From positions 1,882,501 through 1,946,500 of the forward strand of contig NC_060028.1 in the NCBI RefSeq assembly GCF_021134715.1: 64,000 nucleotides of DNA, given 5' to 3'. Below, in pieces: positions 1-11,500 of the stretch. Below the pieces are notes generated by a model, which worked only from the letters and a program-made list of their open reading frames with translations, made no database searches and was not told where the DNA came from. The DNA comes from Daphnia pulex (taxonomy: Eukaryota > Arthropoda > Branchiopoda > Diplostraca > Daphniidae). The translations under genes and the position numbers were made by a program. Position 1 is the stretch's first letter. The number at the start of each line of letters is the position of its first letter.

Positions 1-76
1 GCATATTTCTAGTAAGAACAAGCATGACATTTAACTTATTGTAAGACACATCACAATGATATCACAAGATACTTAC

Positions 77-204
77 AGCAAGTTAGGCATATCTTCGTTT
101 TCCACCTGTGCATAGTATTCGTTTAACTGTGCATGTACCCGATTCCTAATTTGTCTAGCACCAACAATAGCCTTTTGACGTCGTTTTCTAATCATATTTG
201 GCAT
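77..204 (-). CDS. first coding exon of an unidentified gene (runs off the left edge)
   Basis: The minus strand opens with ATG at 204 and reads 42 codons beginning MPNMIRKRRQKAIVG, then meets a consensus donor GTAAGT at 76-71. The remaining exons lie outside the window. The short product is basic at its start (RKRR) and predicted hydrophilic. I do not recognise the family. It is transcribed away from the DUF4806-like gene at 1943-3191; the two start regions were probably a few hundred bases apart before an LTR element inserted between them. This could be an ordinary host gene pair or two genes of one DNA transposon. The donor and the clean frame argue for a real exon, but nothing proves expression. 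Confidence 0.45.
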
Positions 205-321
205 TTTATTGCACTGCGATTGCTTAGTTTATAGTTCTAAAAGTGAAGAGAGCAAAAAAAATCTTAAAAGTCAGAAGTCAGAGCTGTCAGAGAATCAGAA
301 GTCGACATCTCTATTCTCTAG

Positions 322-770
322 TGTAACGAATTGAATGGATAGGCCGTGTGGCTGTTTCCGCTCAATCGTCAACTTAAAGATTAATTTAAAGGCGTAAAGA
401 ATTGTATTGTTCACATTAGCTTACGTGACTACATGCGAAGCGCAAGACTTCTCTAGCATGAGACGGGTGAAAACATGAATATGGAAACAATAATGAAATG
501 AAGAATAAACCCGAGAGGTGTGACAAGTGAGCCAGTAGTGAGACACTGAGCTACACAGTAACATTCTGCGACGGGTGAGTCAGAAAGACTGAACTAAAGA
601 ATGAGACTCTGCGTTGGGTTTTATACCAAAAACAAGTAAAGGGAAAGTGAGAAATAATAGGTCAAGAGAAAGGGAAATTGGTAGGTCACAACAGGTCACA
701 AAAGAGAAAGGCACTTGGATCAACTTTGACCCAGATCAAAAATAGAAAGGCGCATCTCAGAATCCTTACA
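322..770 (-). repeat. LTR of the TRIM-like element (downstream copy in element orientation)
   Basis: This 449-bp copy starts TGTAACGAAT and ends AATCCTTACA on the plus strand. It matches the copy at 1169-1617 almost base for base. Confidence 0.9.
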
Positions 771-1168
771 TCACTCACCCTCCCGACAGGTTGCGTCCCG
801 CAACCTATAAAGAGACATAAAACTGCACAGAACTGACAGTGAGATACACATTTATGCATTAAAATTTAATTGTCTTCTTTAATCATGGCTGGCGAGAATT
901 TTTTCTTTCTCGCTCCCATCAATATTTCTTGAATTAGTCAATAACTTGTTTCACGTTTCTTAATTCTTAATTCAACTGTGATATTACTCATACAGTCTAC
1001 TCTAAAATGAATTGTCAGTTCTGAGCGGATCCTCTTCGATTGTTCTTCCTGGGATGGTCGTGATGCTTGAAGATGTTGAGTGTATGGCCGTCCTTCGTGG
1101 TAGGTGGGCGGTTGGCCAAGGTTCTCCAATCTCCTCGTAGCGTTGAGTTCGGTAATCGCTGCCACCAG

Positions 1169-1617
1169 TGTAACGAATTGAATGGATAGGCCGTGTGGCT
1201 GTTTCCGCTCAATCGTCAACTTAAAGATTAATTTAAAGGCGTAAAGAATTGTATTGTTCACATTAGCTTGCGTGACTACATGCGAAGCGCAAGACTTCTC
1301 TAGCATGAGACGGGTGAAAACATGAATATGGAAACAATAATGAAATGAAGAATAAACCCGAGAGGTGTGACAAGTGAGCCAGTAGTGAGACACTGAGCTA
1401 CACAGTAACATTCTGCGACGGGTGAGTCAGAAAGACTGAACTAAAGAATGAGACTCTGCGTTGGGTTTTATACCAAAAACAAGTAAAGGGAAAGTGAGAA
1501 ATAATAGGTCAAGAGAAAGGGAAATTGGTAGGTCACAACAGGTCACAAAAGAGAAAGGCACTTGGATCAACTTTGACCCAGATCAAAAATAGAAAGGCGC
1601 ATCTCAGAATCCTTACA
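1169..1617 (-). repeat. LTR of the TRIM-like element (upstream copy in element orientation)
   Basis: This is the second 449-bp copy. The primer-binding site lies immediately inside it on the minus strand. Confidence 0.9.
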
Positions 1618-1942
1618 CTAGTATTAGAAATTGTCAGATCAATATTTTTTTATATTTTTTTTACTCATTACATAATATTGACATAACAATAAATAAAGTA
1701 ATTTTAATTTACGGAATTTAATTGCAAAATTATATTAATTGAGCTCAAAATTATAATAAAAATATTTCATTTCAGACCCACTTTCAACTTGGCAACACAC
1801 CACGCTGTCGGAAATCGTTGTAGTCTTTGTTGCATCAAGATACAGCAAAGAGCAGACTTGTCAACTTATTTGTCAAATTTGATGAAGTTTACTCTTAAAT
1901 TGTCAGTGGGAAGTAAGAATAAATTAAGTGATTTTTTCTTAG

Positions 1943-3191
1943 AAATGCGCAAATGATGGGTGTTACGAAGATGTAAGTATTACACATGCTTGTTAAATAT
2001 GTGAAACCGAAATGTTAATGAAAGTTTTTTATCAAGCGTGGTGCATTCGTGATCGTTGATTTGCACTTTGAAGATACACTACAGACAGCAATCGTGCCTG
2101 ATTTCTGGCTAGTTATTGAAGAAGGTCAACTGTTTTGTAGTTACCCCCCTAGTAACAAAACAACAATAACCCCAATTAAAATGAGGCATGTCCAAGACGA
2201 TACTTGGGTGACATATCCTACTTGGAGAAGGGATTACGGTATAAAATTCTGTCATTATATGTAATGTATTACTCCAAAATAATTAATGTATGATTTACTT
2301 GCTGTAGAATCCTACTCCAAAGCACGGAAAGATTTGCCAAATGCTGTTCAGTATACTGACTTTGCAGAAAGTGATAGCGAGTCTCAACAAAGTAAAGCAG
2401 TCAGTAGAAAAAGTGTTCGTAGATCTTCAAGATTGAAGAGGAAAATATCGTCAGATGAAAGTGGAAATGACAGTGGTCATGAAACATTGTTGTCAAATAG
2501 ACCCTCACCTCCTCGTTCTCTGGGTTAGTATTCTTGTTACACATACATAGATGTGACTGTATAATTGGTGTATCTAATGGCTTTCATTTGTAATTTAGGT
2601 TATGGTTTGCTGAGTCGTGACATTGAAGAACCCCTTGATGATGTCGGACCACATGCACAGAACCTTAGTGATGAATATGATGATCTGGATTTGAAATTGG
2701 AAGAATTTGTACGGTTTGAGAACATGTTATTGGTTGATGAAAGAAAACGTGCATCATTGGTAAGTTGGCAAATATCATATCGAGATCTCTTTCTGGATTT
2801 TCAGATTTTATGTGAATTTAAAATTTAATTTGTAGGTCCGTTTTGTAAGAAACATTGGTGGCGCAACAGAGGGAGATAGCGTACACAGAGCTTGGAAGGA
2901 GGTCGTTTCGGTGGAAGTAAGAGCCCAATGTAATTGGAATGGTGTTAGAAGGGGCACCATTAAAAAACACAAATTGAATAAATCACCATTAGTCTTGGCT
3001 ATGTGGAGTAAGTCGTATATAACATATGTACATCCAAAGTTTTTTATCAGCTAACTTTTGAATGTTTTTTAGATGTGCTTAGACGAAATCCAGCTTGCAG
3101 CAAATCCACCGATGCTGCCTTGCAGTTTGAGACAGTAAAATCGTTTGTAAGCGGCCAGGAGAATCGCAGCAAGAAAAATCTTACTTCCTGA
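1943..3191 (+). CDS. DUF4806-like protein, 5' exon(s) unresolved
   Basis: Six exons join in phase: 1943-1972, 2037-2238, 2308-2523, 2599-2759, 2836-3007 and 3073-3191. They give 299 residues and a stop, but no ATG in the first listed exon, so an upstream exon is missing. The N-terminal part (IVDLHFEDTLQTAIVPDFWL, then YPTWRRDYES) resembles the short domain that precedes a Ser/Lys-rich linker (RRSSRLKRK) in arthropod DUF4806 proteins. The C-terminal third (VRNIGGATEGDSVHRAWKEV, ending with ALQFETVKSFV) matches my memory of DUF4806. Function is unknown. Such proteins are numerous in some arthropod genomes, which hints at spread with mobile DNA. The frame is intact. Confidence 0.65.
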
Positions 3192-3379
3192 GCTATAGAG
3201 GCAGATCATAATGATGAACACAATGCGGAAGAAAATAGATAAAATGATTGACACGTTTTCCTTAATGTTGTCATGGACATTTAAAAAATACAATGTTTGT
3301 TTCATCATAATTTGTGTTTTATTTACTGGGTTTTTTGTACACGTCGAATAAGAAACATTTAAAAAATAAATACCAAAAA

Positions 3380-3552
3380 GGATGCCATTGGGATGACATG
3401 GGTACAGACACATACGGACGTACTGCTGATATACCCCACAGTACGTCGAGGGGAAGGTAATTAGGATATTCCCCGTACATCCATTGTATGTACAAATGGG
3501 ATGTACCAGATCCCAAAATTTACATCCCATGGATATACCATGGACGTCCATG
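3380..3552. repeat. cluster of short inverted GTAC(A/G)TCC units
   Basis: About seven copies of GTACRTCC or its complement occur within 170 bp, several as facing pairs, such as GGACGTACTG with CAGTACGTCG and GTACATCC with GGATGTAC. The cluster ends in a perfect 14-bp palindrome CATGGACGTCCATG (3539-3552). It lies just downstream of the DUF4806-like gene. Such clusters are typical of sub-terminal repeats of DNA transposons, but I cannot define the element ends. Confidence 0.5.
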
Positions 3553-3606
3553 TCTTAGTAGGGTAAACTAATTTTTGTTTTTAATGATGACATCCCCATT
3601 TTATAG

Positions 3607-3833
3607 AAAATAGAAGATCGGAATTGGGTTACAGACATTTTTGTGAAAGGCAAACATTCCCCGATGGTTCAACCAAGTCGAGATGGTGGACTGACGGAAG
3701 ATTAATTCAACTCCCGTCTGGATGGAGAGGATTGGGTACAGGGGCAAGCTCGGCCAATGGAAGAGTAATTACGCTGACCAAAAATTGGTTTGCACTAGAT
3801 AAAAGGTCTCCTATTGGAGGCAGTCTGTGCTAA
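3607..3833 (+). pseudogene. small secreted-protein family, copy 1: second exon only
   Basis: After the acceptor TTATAG an open frame of about 75 codons contains FPDGSTKSRWW, then IQLPSGWRGLG, and ends GGSLC before TAA. It has the same order of motifs as the intact copy at 6730-7150 (GYxxxC, F-DGSxKSxW, LPSGWR, terminal GxxLC) and the same splice phase. No signal-peptide exon with a matching donor is visible upstream, where the DUF4806-like gene lies. It is therefore probably a 5'-truncated copy, although a distant or chimeric first exon cannot be excluded. Confidence 0.6.
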
Positions 3834-5218
3834 TTTGATAAATTCAAAACCAAAACCAAATCGAAAATTGATTATGACATATGCGGTGCTGTTTTGAAAA
3901 AAAAAATTAACTAATCCAAGCAGAAAAAATAAATCGCTTTACCACATGTAAAAGAATATCAGTCTTCTCACTCTATAATACACAGTAAAATCTTCATTAA
4001 CTTGTAAATGAATTCAAATATATAATTCTTCAGTCAAGAAATAAGAGCAAAAACAATATAAACCCAACAACATATATCATATAATAACCTGAAAATAACG
4101 GAGTTGATCAAGTTGTTTTATCATTATTAGTATTAATCAAGCAGCAAGTTGAACGACACGGACGCACGCACCTAATAACAAACCGCTTCCTTCGATAACC
4201 TTCGCCGCGGCTGGGGAGGGGCTTTCCGTCCTATAAATCAAATTCGTCATTGAACCGTCTTTGATTAAAATAATATGTATAAATTGGCATCCGTTCACTG
4301 TTAATAAAATCTATATCGTTTTCCGGTAGGAAATGCTATATGTGCCGATTATCGGTTCTGTTGCCAGGACGGTTAGAATTTCTACCGCAAATTTTTTTTT
4401 TGCGGTGTGATGTACCGATAATAATCGGTACATGTACCAATACCATAAATCGAAAGCTTTAAATGGTACGAATTACTACCAATATTGTATATCAATAGGC
4501 ATTCCAAAATTCATGCTTTCCAAAAAAAAAAAGAAAAATCAACTATAAATATTAAAAGAATAAAATATTGAAATGTTCGCATATGGTTTTGAAAAGTAGA
4601 CATTTAATTAGTCCATTTATATCGATTCTATAATGCCCTGTGGCACTTTTGTTTGGGGCGGAAAATTAATTAAATGTATATGCACCATTCGACGCGATCG
4701 CAAGTTGAATTTGGTATACCAAATAAAATATCTGCTATAGCAGATATTTTCCAACACATGAGAATATAATTGCCATTTAACTTGTTTGGTACCACCAAAA
4801 GACAATAATTAATTTAGGATTCCATAAATACAAATATAGAGAAATCAAGTCGTGAAATGGGAATGTCTGGAGAATTTTCTGCTTGCGTAAGGTCGACGAC
4901 AAAAAAAAACAGAAATGTTTTATGATAAGGTGAATTTCCAACTATACATAGGTATATAATTGACGCAGACTCTCCTTCTTTGTCACCTTGTTTTTCAGGA
5001 TGTGAGAAGCGCATTTTCCAGCAGGTGCTGTGAAACTCAGTCCATTCTTACACCATATACGGAATTGTGGGATTCATTCGATAAACCAAATTTTTAAAAT
5101 TACATTGGAACTATTAGCTCCCAAGGATGACGGGTTTTGGGTTGGGCTTTATAAAATCAGATCTCGTTTTTTTTTAACTTGGTGTCATTAAGGGACACTA
5201 GCTCTTGCAAAAAGTTTC
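3834..5218. other. intergenic; one perfect palindrome, no gene seen
   Basis: The sequence is AT-rich. Short frames on both strands lack recognisable motifs. It contains an imperfect hairpin around 4330-4430 (CCGATTATCGGT facing ACCGATAATAATCGGT) and the palindrome listed at 4725-4750. Confidence 0.6.
4725..4750. repeat. perfect 26-bp palindrome
   Basis: AAAATATCTGCTA is followed directly by its exact reverse complement with no spacer. No flanking duplication is evident. It may be a cruciform-prone site or the relic of a short inverted-repeat element. Confidence 0.8.
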
Positions 5219-5226
5219 CTATAAAA
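5219..5226 (+). promoter_or_regulatory. TATA box of secreted-protein copy 2
   Basis: CTATAAAA lies 126 bp before the ATG at 5345. The same box plus about 100 bp of similar leader recurs before the relic at 5959-5966 and, more diverged, at 6619-6626. This shows that whole transcription units were duplicated. Confidence 0.6.
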
Positions 5227-5344
5227 CGTGCCGTTTATGACAGATTCTTTCACAGACCAAGTTGAGTCGGCTTTAGCAGCAGAAAAGCTTTATTCATCTT
5301 ATTCAAAGCTCGCTCGACTTCATTGTTTTTCAAAGCTACTGAAA

Positions 5345-5658
5345 ATGACGAGTAAAATTGCCATTTATTGTCTTGTTCTGGCAGCCTTGATTGGCTTGGG
5401 ATCGGCAGCTCCGCAGCGTAAGCATAAAATAGTCATCATAAAAAGTTAAAGAGATATTAACAACGTTTTATTATTTGTTCTCAAATTTTTTTTTTTTTTT
5501 TAAATTACATACACATTTTACGAGATGTTACAAGACCGGAGTACGGTTATAAACATTATTGTGATAAGAGTACGTACCCTGGTTTTCGAGGGTCAGGACG
5601 TTGGTGGATTGACGAATTACAGAGACCAGACCACTCCCGATCGGATGGAGACAAATGA
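5345..5658 (+). pseudogene. small secreted-protein family, copy 2 (frame disrupted in exon 2)
   Basis: Exon 1 (5345-5417) encodes a signal peptide (MTSKIAIYCLVLAALIGLG, then SAAPQ) very like that of the copy at 6730, with the same phase-1 donor. Exon 2 starts at 5525 and keeps PEYGYKHYCDK and GRWWID, but then leaves the family frame. The continuation related to LPSGWR (read LPIGWR) lies in another frame at about 5635, and the spliced frame stops at 5658 after 68 residues instead of 108. The first half could still make a short secreted peptide. I favour a recent pseudogene because conserved downstream sequence persists out of frame. Confidence 0.6.
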
Positions 5659-5958
5659 TCGGTAGAGTACAAGGCTCTCTGGACCATATTCGACGAGATT
5701 CAGTTGGTACTCACCAGACAAAAAAGAGCTCCTGCTCGCGGTGAAGCAATAGGATATGGGCAGCTCTCGACAGTTGCCTGCTTCGACTGAAATTTGACAA
5801 AAATTCGACCAAAAAATTCAAAATGTATTTTTTATAACTGATCATCGAAAATGCATATGATTCAACTGTCAACATTAAAAGGCGGAAATATACGTATTCT
5901 GGCAAAATATTTGAATTTTGGATTATCTACTAATTAATTTTACAATTTATCTAATTTT

Positions 5959-6320
5959 CTATAAAACGTATCGTTTATGGAAAATGCTTTAACAGACCAA
6001 GCAAGTTGAGTCGGCTTTATAGCAGCTTCATGAATCTTCAAAGCTCGATCGACTTAATTGTTTTTCAATAACGCTATATACGAAAAATGAATTGTAAAAT
6101 AATCATTATTGGGCTTCTTCTTGTGGCAATAAACTGAATATCAAATCGCATTTCTTAGCCAATCAAGTAGCTGTTTCTTTGCTTGTTACATGATTTTTAG
6201 CTTGATAGCGTTTTCATACATAATATGATTTGATTTAAGTGGAGTTGAATTTCAGAAAGTTATTTTCAAACCCGGATACGATCGTATATTTTACTTTATA
6301 AGGAAATGGCTAAACAAAAT
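5959..6320 (+). pseudogene. small secreted-protein family, copy 3 (old relic)
   Basis: The TATA box (5959-5966) and leader resemble those of copy 2 (shared GACCAAG, GTTGAGTCGGCTTTA, CAAAGCTCG). The ATG at 6087 opens a signal-peptide-like frame (MNCKIIIIGLLLVAIN) that ends at once. About 150 bp later, after an acceptor-like TTTCAG, a short segment reading PGYDR resembles the start of exon 2. No further family motifs survive. It is the most decayed of the four units. Confidence 0.5.
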
Positions 6321-6729
6321 TCACAAACTAGTTTAACGAATAAAAATCAATATCAAGAAAAAAGTATAGTCATATACGGCGCATTTAGCGCTATAATAGT
6401 CGAATGGAAAGTCCAGGTTTTCCCACTCGCCGTGATGACCAATATGTACGTCGTTTGAACTGCTCAAATATGCTAAAAAGGTAACTTAGCTTTCTCATTG
6501 ACGCAGTCACTCCGTATTTGTCACGTTGTTGATCAAGAATGAATTATACTTTCCAGGAGTGCGCACAGTAGAAAAGACGTAAAATAGTATACTAAAAACA
6601 TTTTCAAGGTAAAGAAACCTATAAAAAAAAATCTTTCGTAAACTTCTTAATCAGTCCACGTTGAAGCGACTGACACTGTTGAAGCTCATTTTTAAAGACT
6701 GGCTCAGACATCTTTTCAAGCTGCCGAAA

Positions 6730-7150
6730 ATGACGTGCAAAATTGCCATTTATTGTCTTATTCTTCTTGTAGCCTTGATTGGCTTGGTATGGGCAGCACC
6801 ACGTAAGTCGAATTAAAGCTGTGTTGATTACCAGCATAGTTTATTCTAATTGTGTTTGTGTTATTGCACTGGTATACTTATTCTGAAAATTCACAGTCAA
6901 TTACGCAGATAACGGAGGTGAGTGTGGCTATAAAGTTACGTGTGTAGAGACAACGTTTCGTGATGGATCGTCAAAGTCAAAGTGGTCGATTTCTGGCGAA
7001 GAAATAAGACTTCCTTCCGGATGGAGGAATATTGGGTCAGCTGTCAGCCCGGTCCCCAGCTTGGATGGAGAATTTTCCCACGAATATGTTTGGTACCAAC
7101 TGGATCAATCGGCTCCTGCTCGTGGCGATGGAGGAGGAAGACTGTGCTGA
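6730..7150 (+). CDS. small secreted Trp/Gly-rich protein, intact family copy
   Basis: Two exons (6730-6802 and 6897-7150) give 108 residues. A cleavable signal peptide (MTCKIAIYCLILLVALIGLV) is followed by a mature domain with GGECGYKVTCVE, FRDGSSKSKWS, LPSGWR and a C-terminal RLC. Only about three cysteines lie in the mature part, so this is not an ordinary defensin or knottin. I recognise no named family. Three damaged relatives lie upstream (3607, 5345, 5959) in the same orientation, so this is the surviving member of a local tandem array. A TATA box at 6619-6626 and a leader of about 80 bp suggest strong, regulated transcription. Secretion is well supported; function is unknown. Confidence 0.75.
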
Positions 7151-7544
7151 TTCCATTAAAATATTGTGAATTTTATTCTGTGAATATTTAAAGCTGCTAT
7201 TGTATATGACTCAGATATGTCATCATTAAAAGTGTGACATAAAATGCTTCGAATTTTAGATCTAGCCTGTACCTACTTAGTACTTACTTATAAATAATTT
7301 AAACACCAGTTTTACTTGAAATGAAAAACAAAATGTAATAAGATAAAATTTAGAATTTTTATTATGTACAATTTATCCATCTCCACATCACTCTCCTGCT
7401 GAACCAATTTTAAAAATTATTTTTCACGTGAATTTAAATCGTTTCTTCAGCCCCAAAAATAATAAAAATATCCATGCATTTATAGTAAATCACGTTCTAG
7501 CATATGGAAAAAAAAGGAATTAAAGGAAATCAGGGATTTAAAAC

Positions 7545-7612
7545 GTTTGCATGTGCAAGGATTTGAACCGTTGACAGTCTGACAGCAGGTAAATTTCATG
7601 TCAAGCAATTAC
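7545..7612 (-). repeat. tRNA-derived SINE-like fragment
   Basis: The minus strand carries GGTTCAAATCC, a good pol III B-box, in a degraded tRNA-like context. No complete cloverleaf can be drawn. Confidence 0.4.
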
Positions 7613-7689
7613 CTGAACGTTTACCCTTCAAATTATTTTTGTTGTTAAAAATATTACTAATTATCAGAAAAATAAAACGGATCACCAGA

Positions 7690-7860
7690 CAACGTGCACA
7701 CTGTCGTCCCCACATGACATGGGCGCATACACACCCGACAAGCCGCAGACGTCTACTCACAGTAGTGCAATGTAACAGAGTTACCCTGTGAGGTGCGTTG
7801 TGCCCAGCAATCCGGACGCTCCAACCACTACCCCATGAGCGTCACCAGGATTACGTTTTT
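7690..7860 (-). repeat. SINE-like repeat, related to the copy at 17221
   Basis: Read on the minus strand, GCGGCTTGTCGGGTG and TGCGCCCATGTCA match the element at 17221-17350 on the plus strand. The segment begins with a box-A-like TGGGGTAGTGG near 7840. Confidence 0.6.
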
Positions 7861-8071
7861 GAAAAGAAGACATTTAATTCGTCCATTCATAAAATCTTGG
7901 ATTCTAATTCCCTGTGATATTTGATAACACAATAAAATTAGTACTACATACATGGATTTTTTTTAAAATCATTTAACCACTATTACAAATCTGCTTACGC
8001 ACTTCGTAATACTACTCCAAAGTTTTTCAGCAACTTTAGTTTTTATTTTATAAATTTTTTATTTGTGACAA

Positions 8072-8145
8072 GCCTCTGTGGCGCAATTGGCTAGCGCGTT
8101 CGGCTGTTAACCGGAAGGCTGGTGGTTCGAGCCCACCCAGGGGCG
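8072..8145 (+). tRNA. tRNA-Asn (anticodon GTT)
   Basis: The 74-nt cloverleaf has acceptor arms GCCTCTG and CAGGGGC, box A TGGCGCAATTGG, anticodon loop CTGTTAA and T-arm GGTTCGAGCCC. A T-run (CTTTTT) follows within 10 bp as a pol III terminator. There is no intron. All stems pair apart from one G-T wobble, so it appears functional. Confidence 0.95.
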
Positions 8146-8584
8146 CATCCTTTTTGCAACGTTTTCAGAAATATTTCATTTGAATTGGTTTACGGACGAA
8201 TAATTTTAAGTGTTGTATCGACTCGTTTCCACACTCTTCATATCTTCTATACTATACGTTTTCCGCAGACTGCATAGTTGTATTAGGCTACTTTGATTAT
8301 GTAATGAATTTGTTTGCGGGTTTGTTTGGAGGTTTTCTGATAAAAGAGAAGGGCGGATCTAAGAGGCTGATTTTTCGCAATCAGCCTTCGTTTGACCTAT
8401 TACCTTTACTGCTATTTCGTACAAGTAGTTTGTTTGTATTCTTATTTCACACTTGAATAAGTGCTATACCAAACGAATATGAGGTGAGCGCCTCTTAAAG
8501 GCTAACTCAGTCCCTATATAAACGCTTTAGTACGTCCACCAAGATGTTGTACAAATTTTATTTATCGACTCGTAGTATAATAGT
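8146..8584. other. intergenic between tRNA-Asn and the NRF-6-like gene
   Basis: I see no gene here. The right part should contain the 3' untranslated region of the minus-strand gene that ends at 8585. Confidence 0.6.
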
Positions 8585-11500
8585 TTACAGTTTCGTGCCA
8601 CATCGTACGTCAGACTCTAGCGAACTCTCCTCTGAGTTGAAAGCAGCGTTGATTTCGCCACCATTGCTAGCGTTCAGTTCCTCTTCACTCGTTTTATTGG
8701 GTTTTGTTTCATCCGGCAGTTTTGTTTGAGCTGTTTAGAAATAAGAATATTACCAGACTGAAAAAATCAATAGATAATTTTTGTTATTACCGGTCTTGGT
8801 TGAAATCATAAACAGCCATAGCTCCAGATTAATAAACGGGGCCTCAACACAGACGGACACAACGAAGGCCAGCCCGAAAACGGTGACGGTGATGCCGAAA
8901 AACGTTGTCAACTGATCGACGAACGTGTAATAGATCATCTTACGACTCAGAGAATAAAACACGTTCAGGTAGTCGTAGTGGATGAGGTAGACGCAGTACG
9001 TCAATCGACTCAACGGCAGGAAACCTCGCCAAGACAGGAATCGATTAACAAATCCTATAATGAATTTTGATCAAGACCATTATAGATTAAAATTTGTGTG
9101 TTCATTTTCAGCGGTTTATCACCTCCGTAGCCATGGATACAGGCGACAATAATCCAGCCCAGAACCAGGGCCCAAGCAGTTCTGTGAAGGGGTCCATACG
9201 TCATTTTGACGGCCCAGTTGATGGTTGGAACCAGCTCTTCGTTCACGTACGGAGTTAATCCGTAAATGATGGAAGCGGCGATGACAGCTGACAGCGTCCA
9301 GAATAAGGCTACTATCCACTAAATCAAATCAAATTAAATTTTTATTGCCATCCATTAGGCTTCATAATTATTGCGCTGAATTAAAAAATAAATATAATTA
9401 AAAATATGCTGTACCGGAGATATGCGCAATTTAGATTGTTTGACACGATGGAGGAACCAGCCAGTCCAGATGCCGATCAGGTAAGGCGGGGCTCGGGTCC
9501 ACGGTTTGAAATAGTAATTATCCATGTAATCTGTGGTGAATTTCATCATTTCTTGTCTGTTCAAAATTTAATTATTAATACAATTTATGCAAATTCAATT
9601 TTTTTAAAAGCTTATTATTACATTCGAGTTGCCATCAGAGATGGTGGGAAGTTGTACAGGGCGTAGACCGCAAAATTAGCGGCCACAGTGGCTAGCGTGA
9701 ATGCGGATAATAAAATGATTCCGGACTTTTTCCATCGCCACAACGGGTAAATGATGAGCGGTGCAACGAGGAATAATTGCATGTCGACTGCCAGATACCA
9801 GGTCTCTCCCATACACTAAAATTGAAATGAATTAACTGTATAATTATATGCGCGCAATGGTATTTAAATCAAAGTATTTTTGATTTACCTGGGAGTTCAT
9901 ATCGTTTGGAAAGAGATTGTTAACTGATTATATAAGAAATAAAATTAAAGAATTATTCTATCCGATATAAAATTCGCTATAAGTTTGACCACTTACTGTA
10001 AAGGAATTGCTTCCACCAGGTAACTCGACATCCATCGGATGCCATGACGACATTGTACCAGTTGGGACCCGTGCCAAGGTAAATCATCAGAGTGGCGATG
10101 TAACCCAAAATCACGGCGTAAACGGGAGTCAACCTGTGTCAAATGTCGATGACGGTTTTATCGGTTAAAATGTATATTTAATTAAATCGGAATTATTATA
10201 CCTCAAGTATCGATGGAGGTAGAAAAGTGCGACGTTGAATTTGCCTGCGCTGCGATCCAGTTCCCGGAGCAGAAGATAAGAAACGAGCAGGCCACTCATC
10301 AGGAAAAAGGTGTCGACCGAAACAGTGGCGTTAACAATAGTTTCCATTTCCCAGCTCATAGCATCCTGTGATAATTTAGTTCTCATTCTAAATTTGAAAT
10401 GACAAAACAATCGATCGAATTATATACCTGGGCCAGCATATTGGGATTCACAACATTCCCTATGGCACTTTTAAGCCAAGTGTGTCCCAAGACCACCCAG
10501 CAGGTGGATAAGAATCTGATTCCGTGGAGACAAGATAAATTATCCGAACCGGAGGAGCTCGACGATTTGAGCGATAAAATCTTCCGGCCGTTGCTCAGAG
10601 CCGAGAAGCAATGCAGGACACTCACGGCCTTGTTGCCTGTCACGGCAACGCCGCGGTACGTCCGCCAAGAATCGTGCAAAGTGGCCATCAAAACCGCCAA
10701 TCCAATGACACTCAACGTGACCCTATACGCAAAATAATTCAGAAATTAATCGAAGAATTAATTTAAAATGTTTTTCTTACATGACAGCGATGTCGGGACC
10801 GTCGAATTTAATAGGTGAATTGTCCTCGGTGTAGCAATAATTCTCATCGGCGATAGTGACGATCGACTGGTTCCCGATGACGTAACTCCCGACTATCTCA
10901 GCCACCGACTGGCCAAGATCGGAAGCGCTGCAGGACGACGGAATGCAGAGACTCAAACTGGGCAAGATAAACGCCATGGCGTCCGAGCCTGACAGTCTAG
11001 GCTCCACTCGATTTCGACTATGATTCGACGACCCCAACAGCTGATTGAAAATTTCAAATGTAGATGATGTGTCGTTTCGTTCGTACAGCTGGTCGTTTAC
11101 AAGGATTTCCGATCCTGTAACGGGTTCCAGTTTGAAGAAGATGGTGCAATACCGGCCCCTGTATCTGTTGGACTCTGCACGGACTGCCAGACACTCGTCG
11201 AACAAACCCTCGGCGTGATAATTGCCAGCTCCGAAGATTCCGGCGGGAAACTGAGCGGATGACTCCAACACTTTTTTAAAAATTCAAATTTCAATTCCGC
11301 GTTATTTTATATCATTTCCATTTTTAAAATTGAAATAAAAACACTTACTTTGCAGAGCCCAGTTGCTCCTGTTGAGCGTGAGACTTTCGACGTAGAACAA
11401 ACTGTCTTCGATGCACTGCTGACTGATGTTGAATCCATCCGAAGTGGCCATCGGGAGCAAAGAAGTTTTTAATTTGCCGAGCAGTTCGACGAGTTGTTCT

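Larger units (their letters stand above)
322..1617 (-). mobile_element. small non-coding LTR element (TRIM-like), Gypsy-type primer site
   Basis: Two 449-bp direct repeats (322-770 and 1169-1617) bounded by TG...CA flank a 398-bp interior. Duplicated CTAG (318-321 and 1618-1621) is the target site. Read on the minus strand, the interior starts one base after the upstream LTR with TGGTGGCAGCG (1157-1167), complementary to the 3' end of a tRNA-Leu, and ends in a purine-rich stretch next to the other LTR. This sets the orientation. There is no gag or pol in the interior, so any movement needed proteins from elsewhere. By eye the LTRs differ at about one base, so the insertion is young. Family assignment rests only on the 4-bp target duplication and the primer site; BEL/Pao is possible. 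Confidence 0.85.

Noticed and set aside
10399-10737. 112-codon plus-strand frame
   Set aside because: It is a shadow of exon 3 of the NRF-6-like gene on the other strand.
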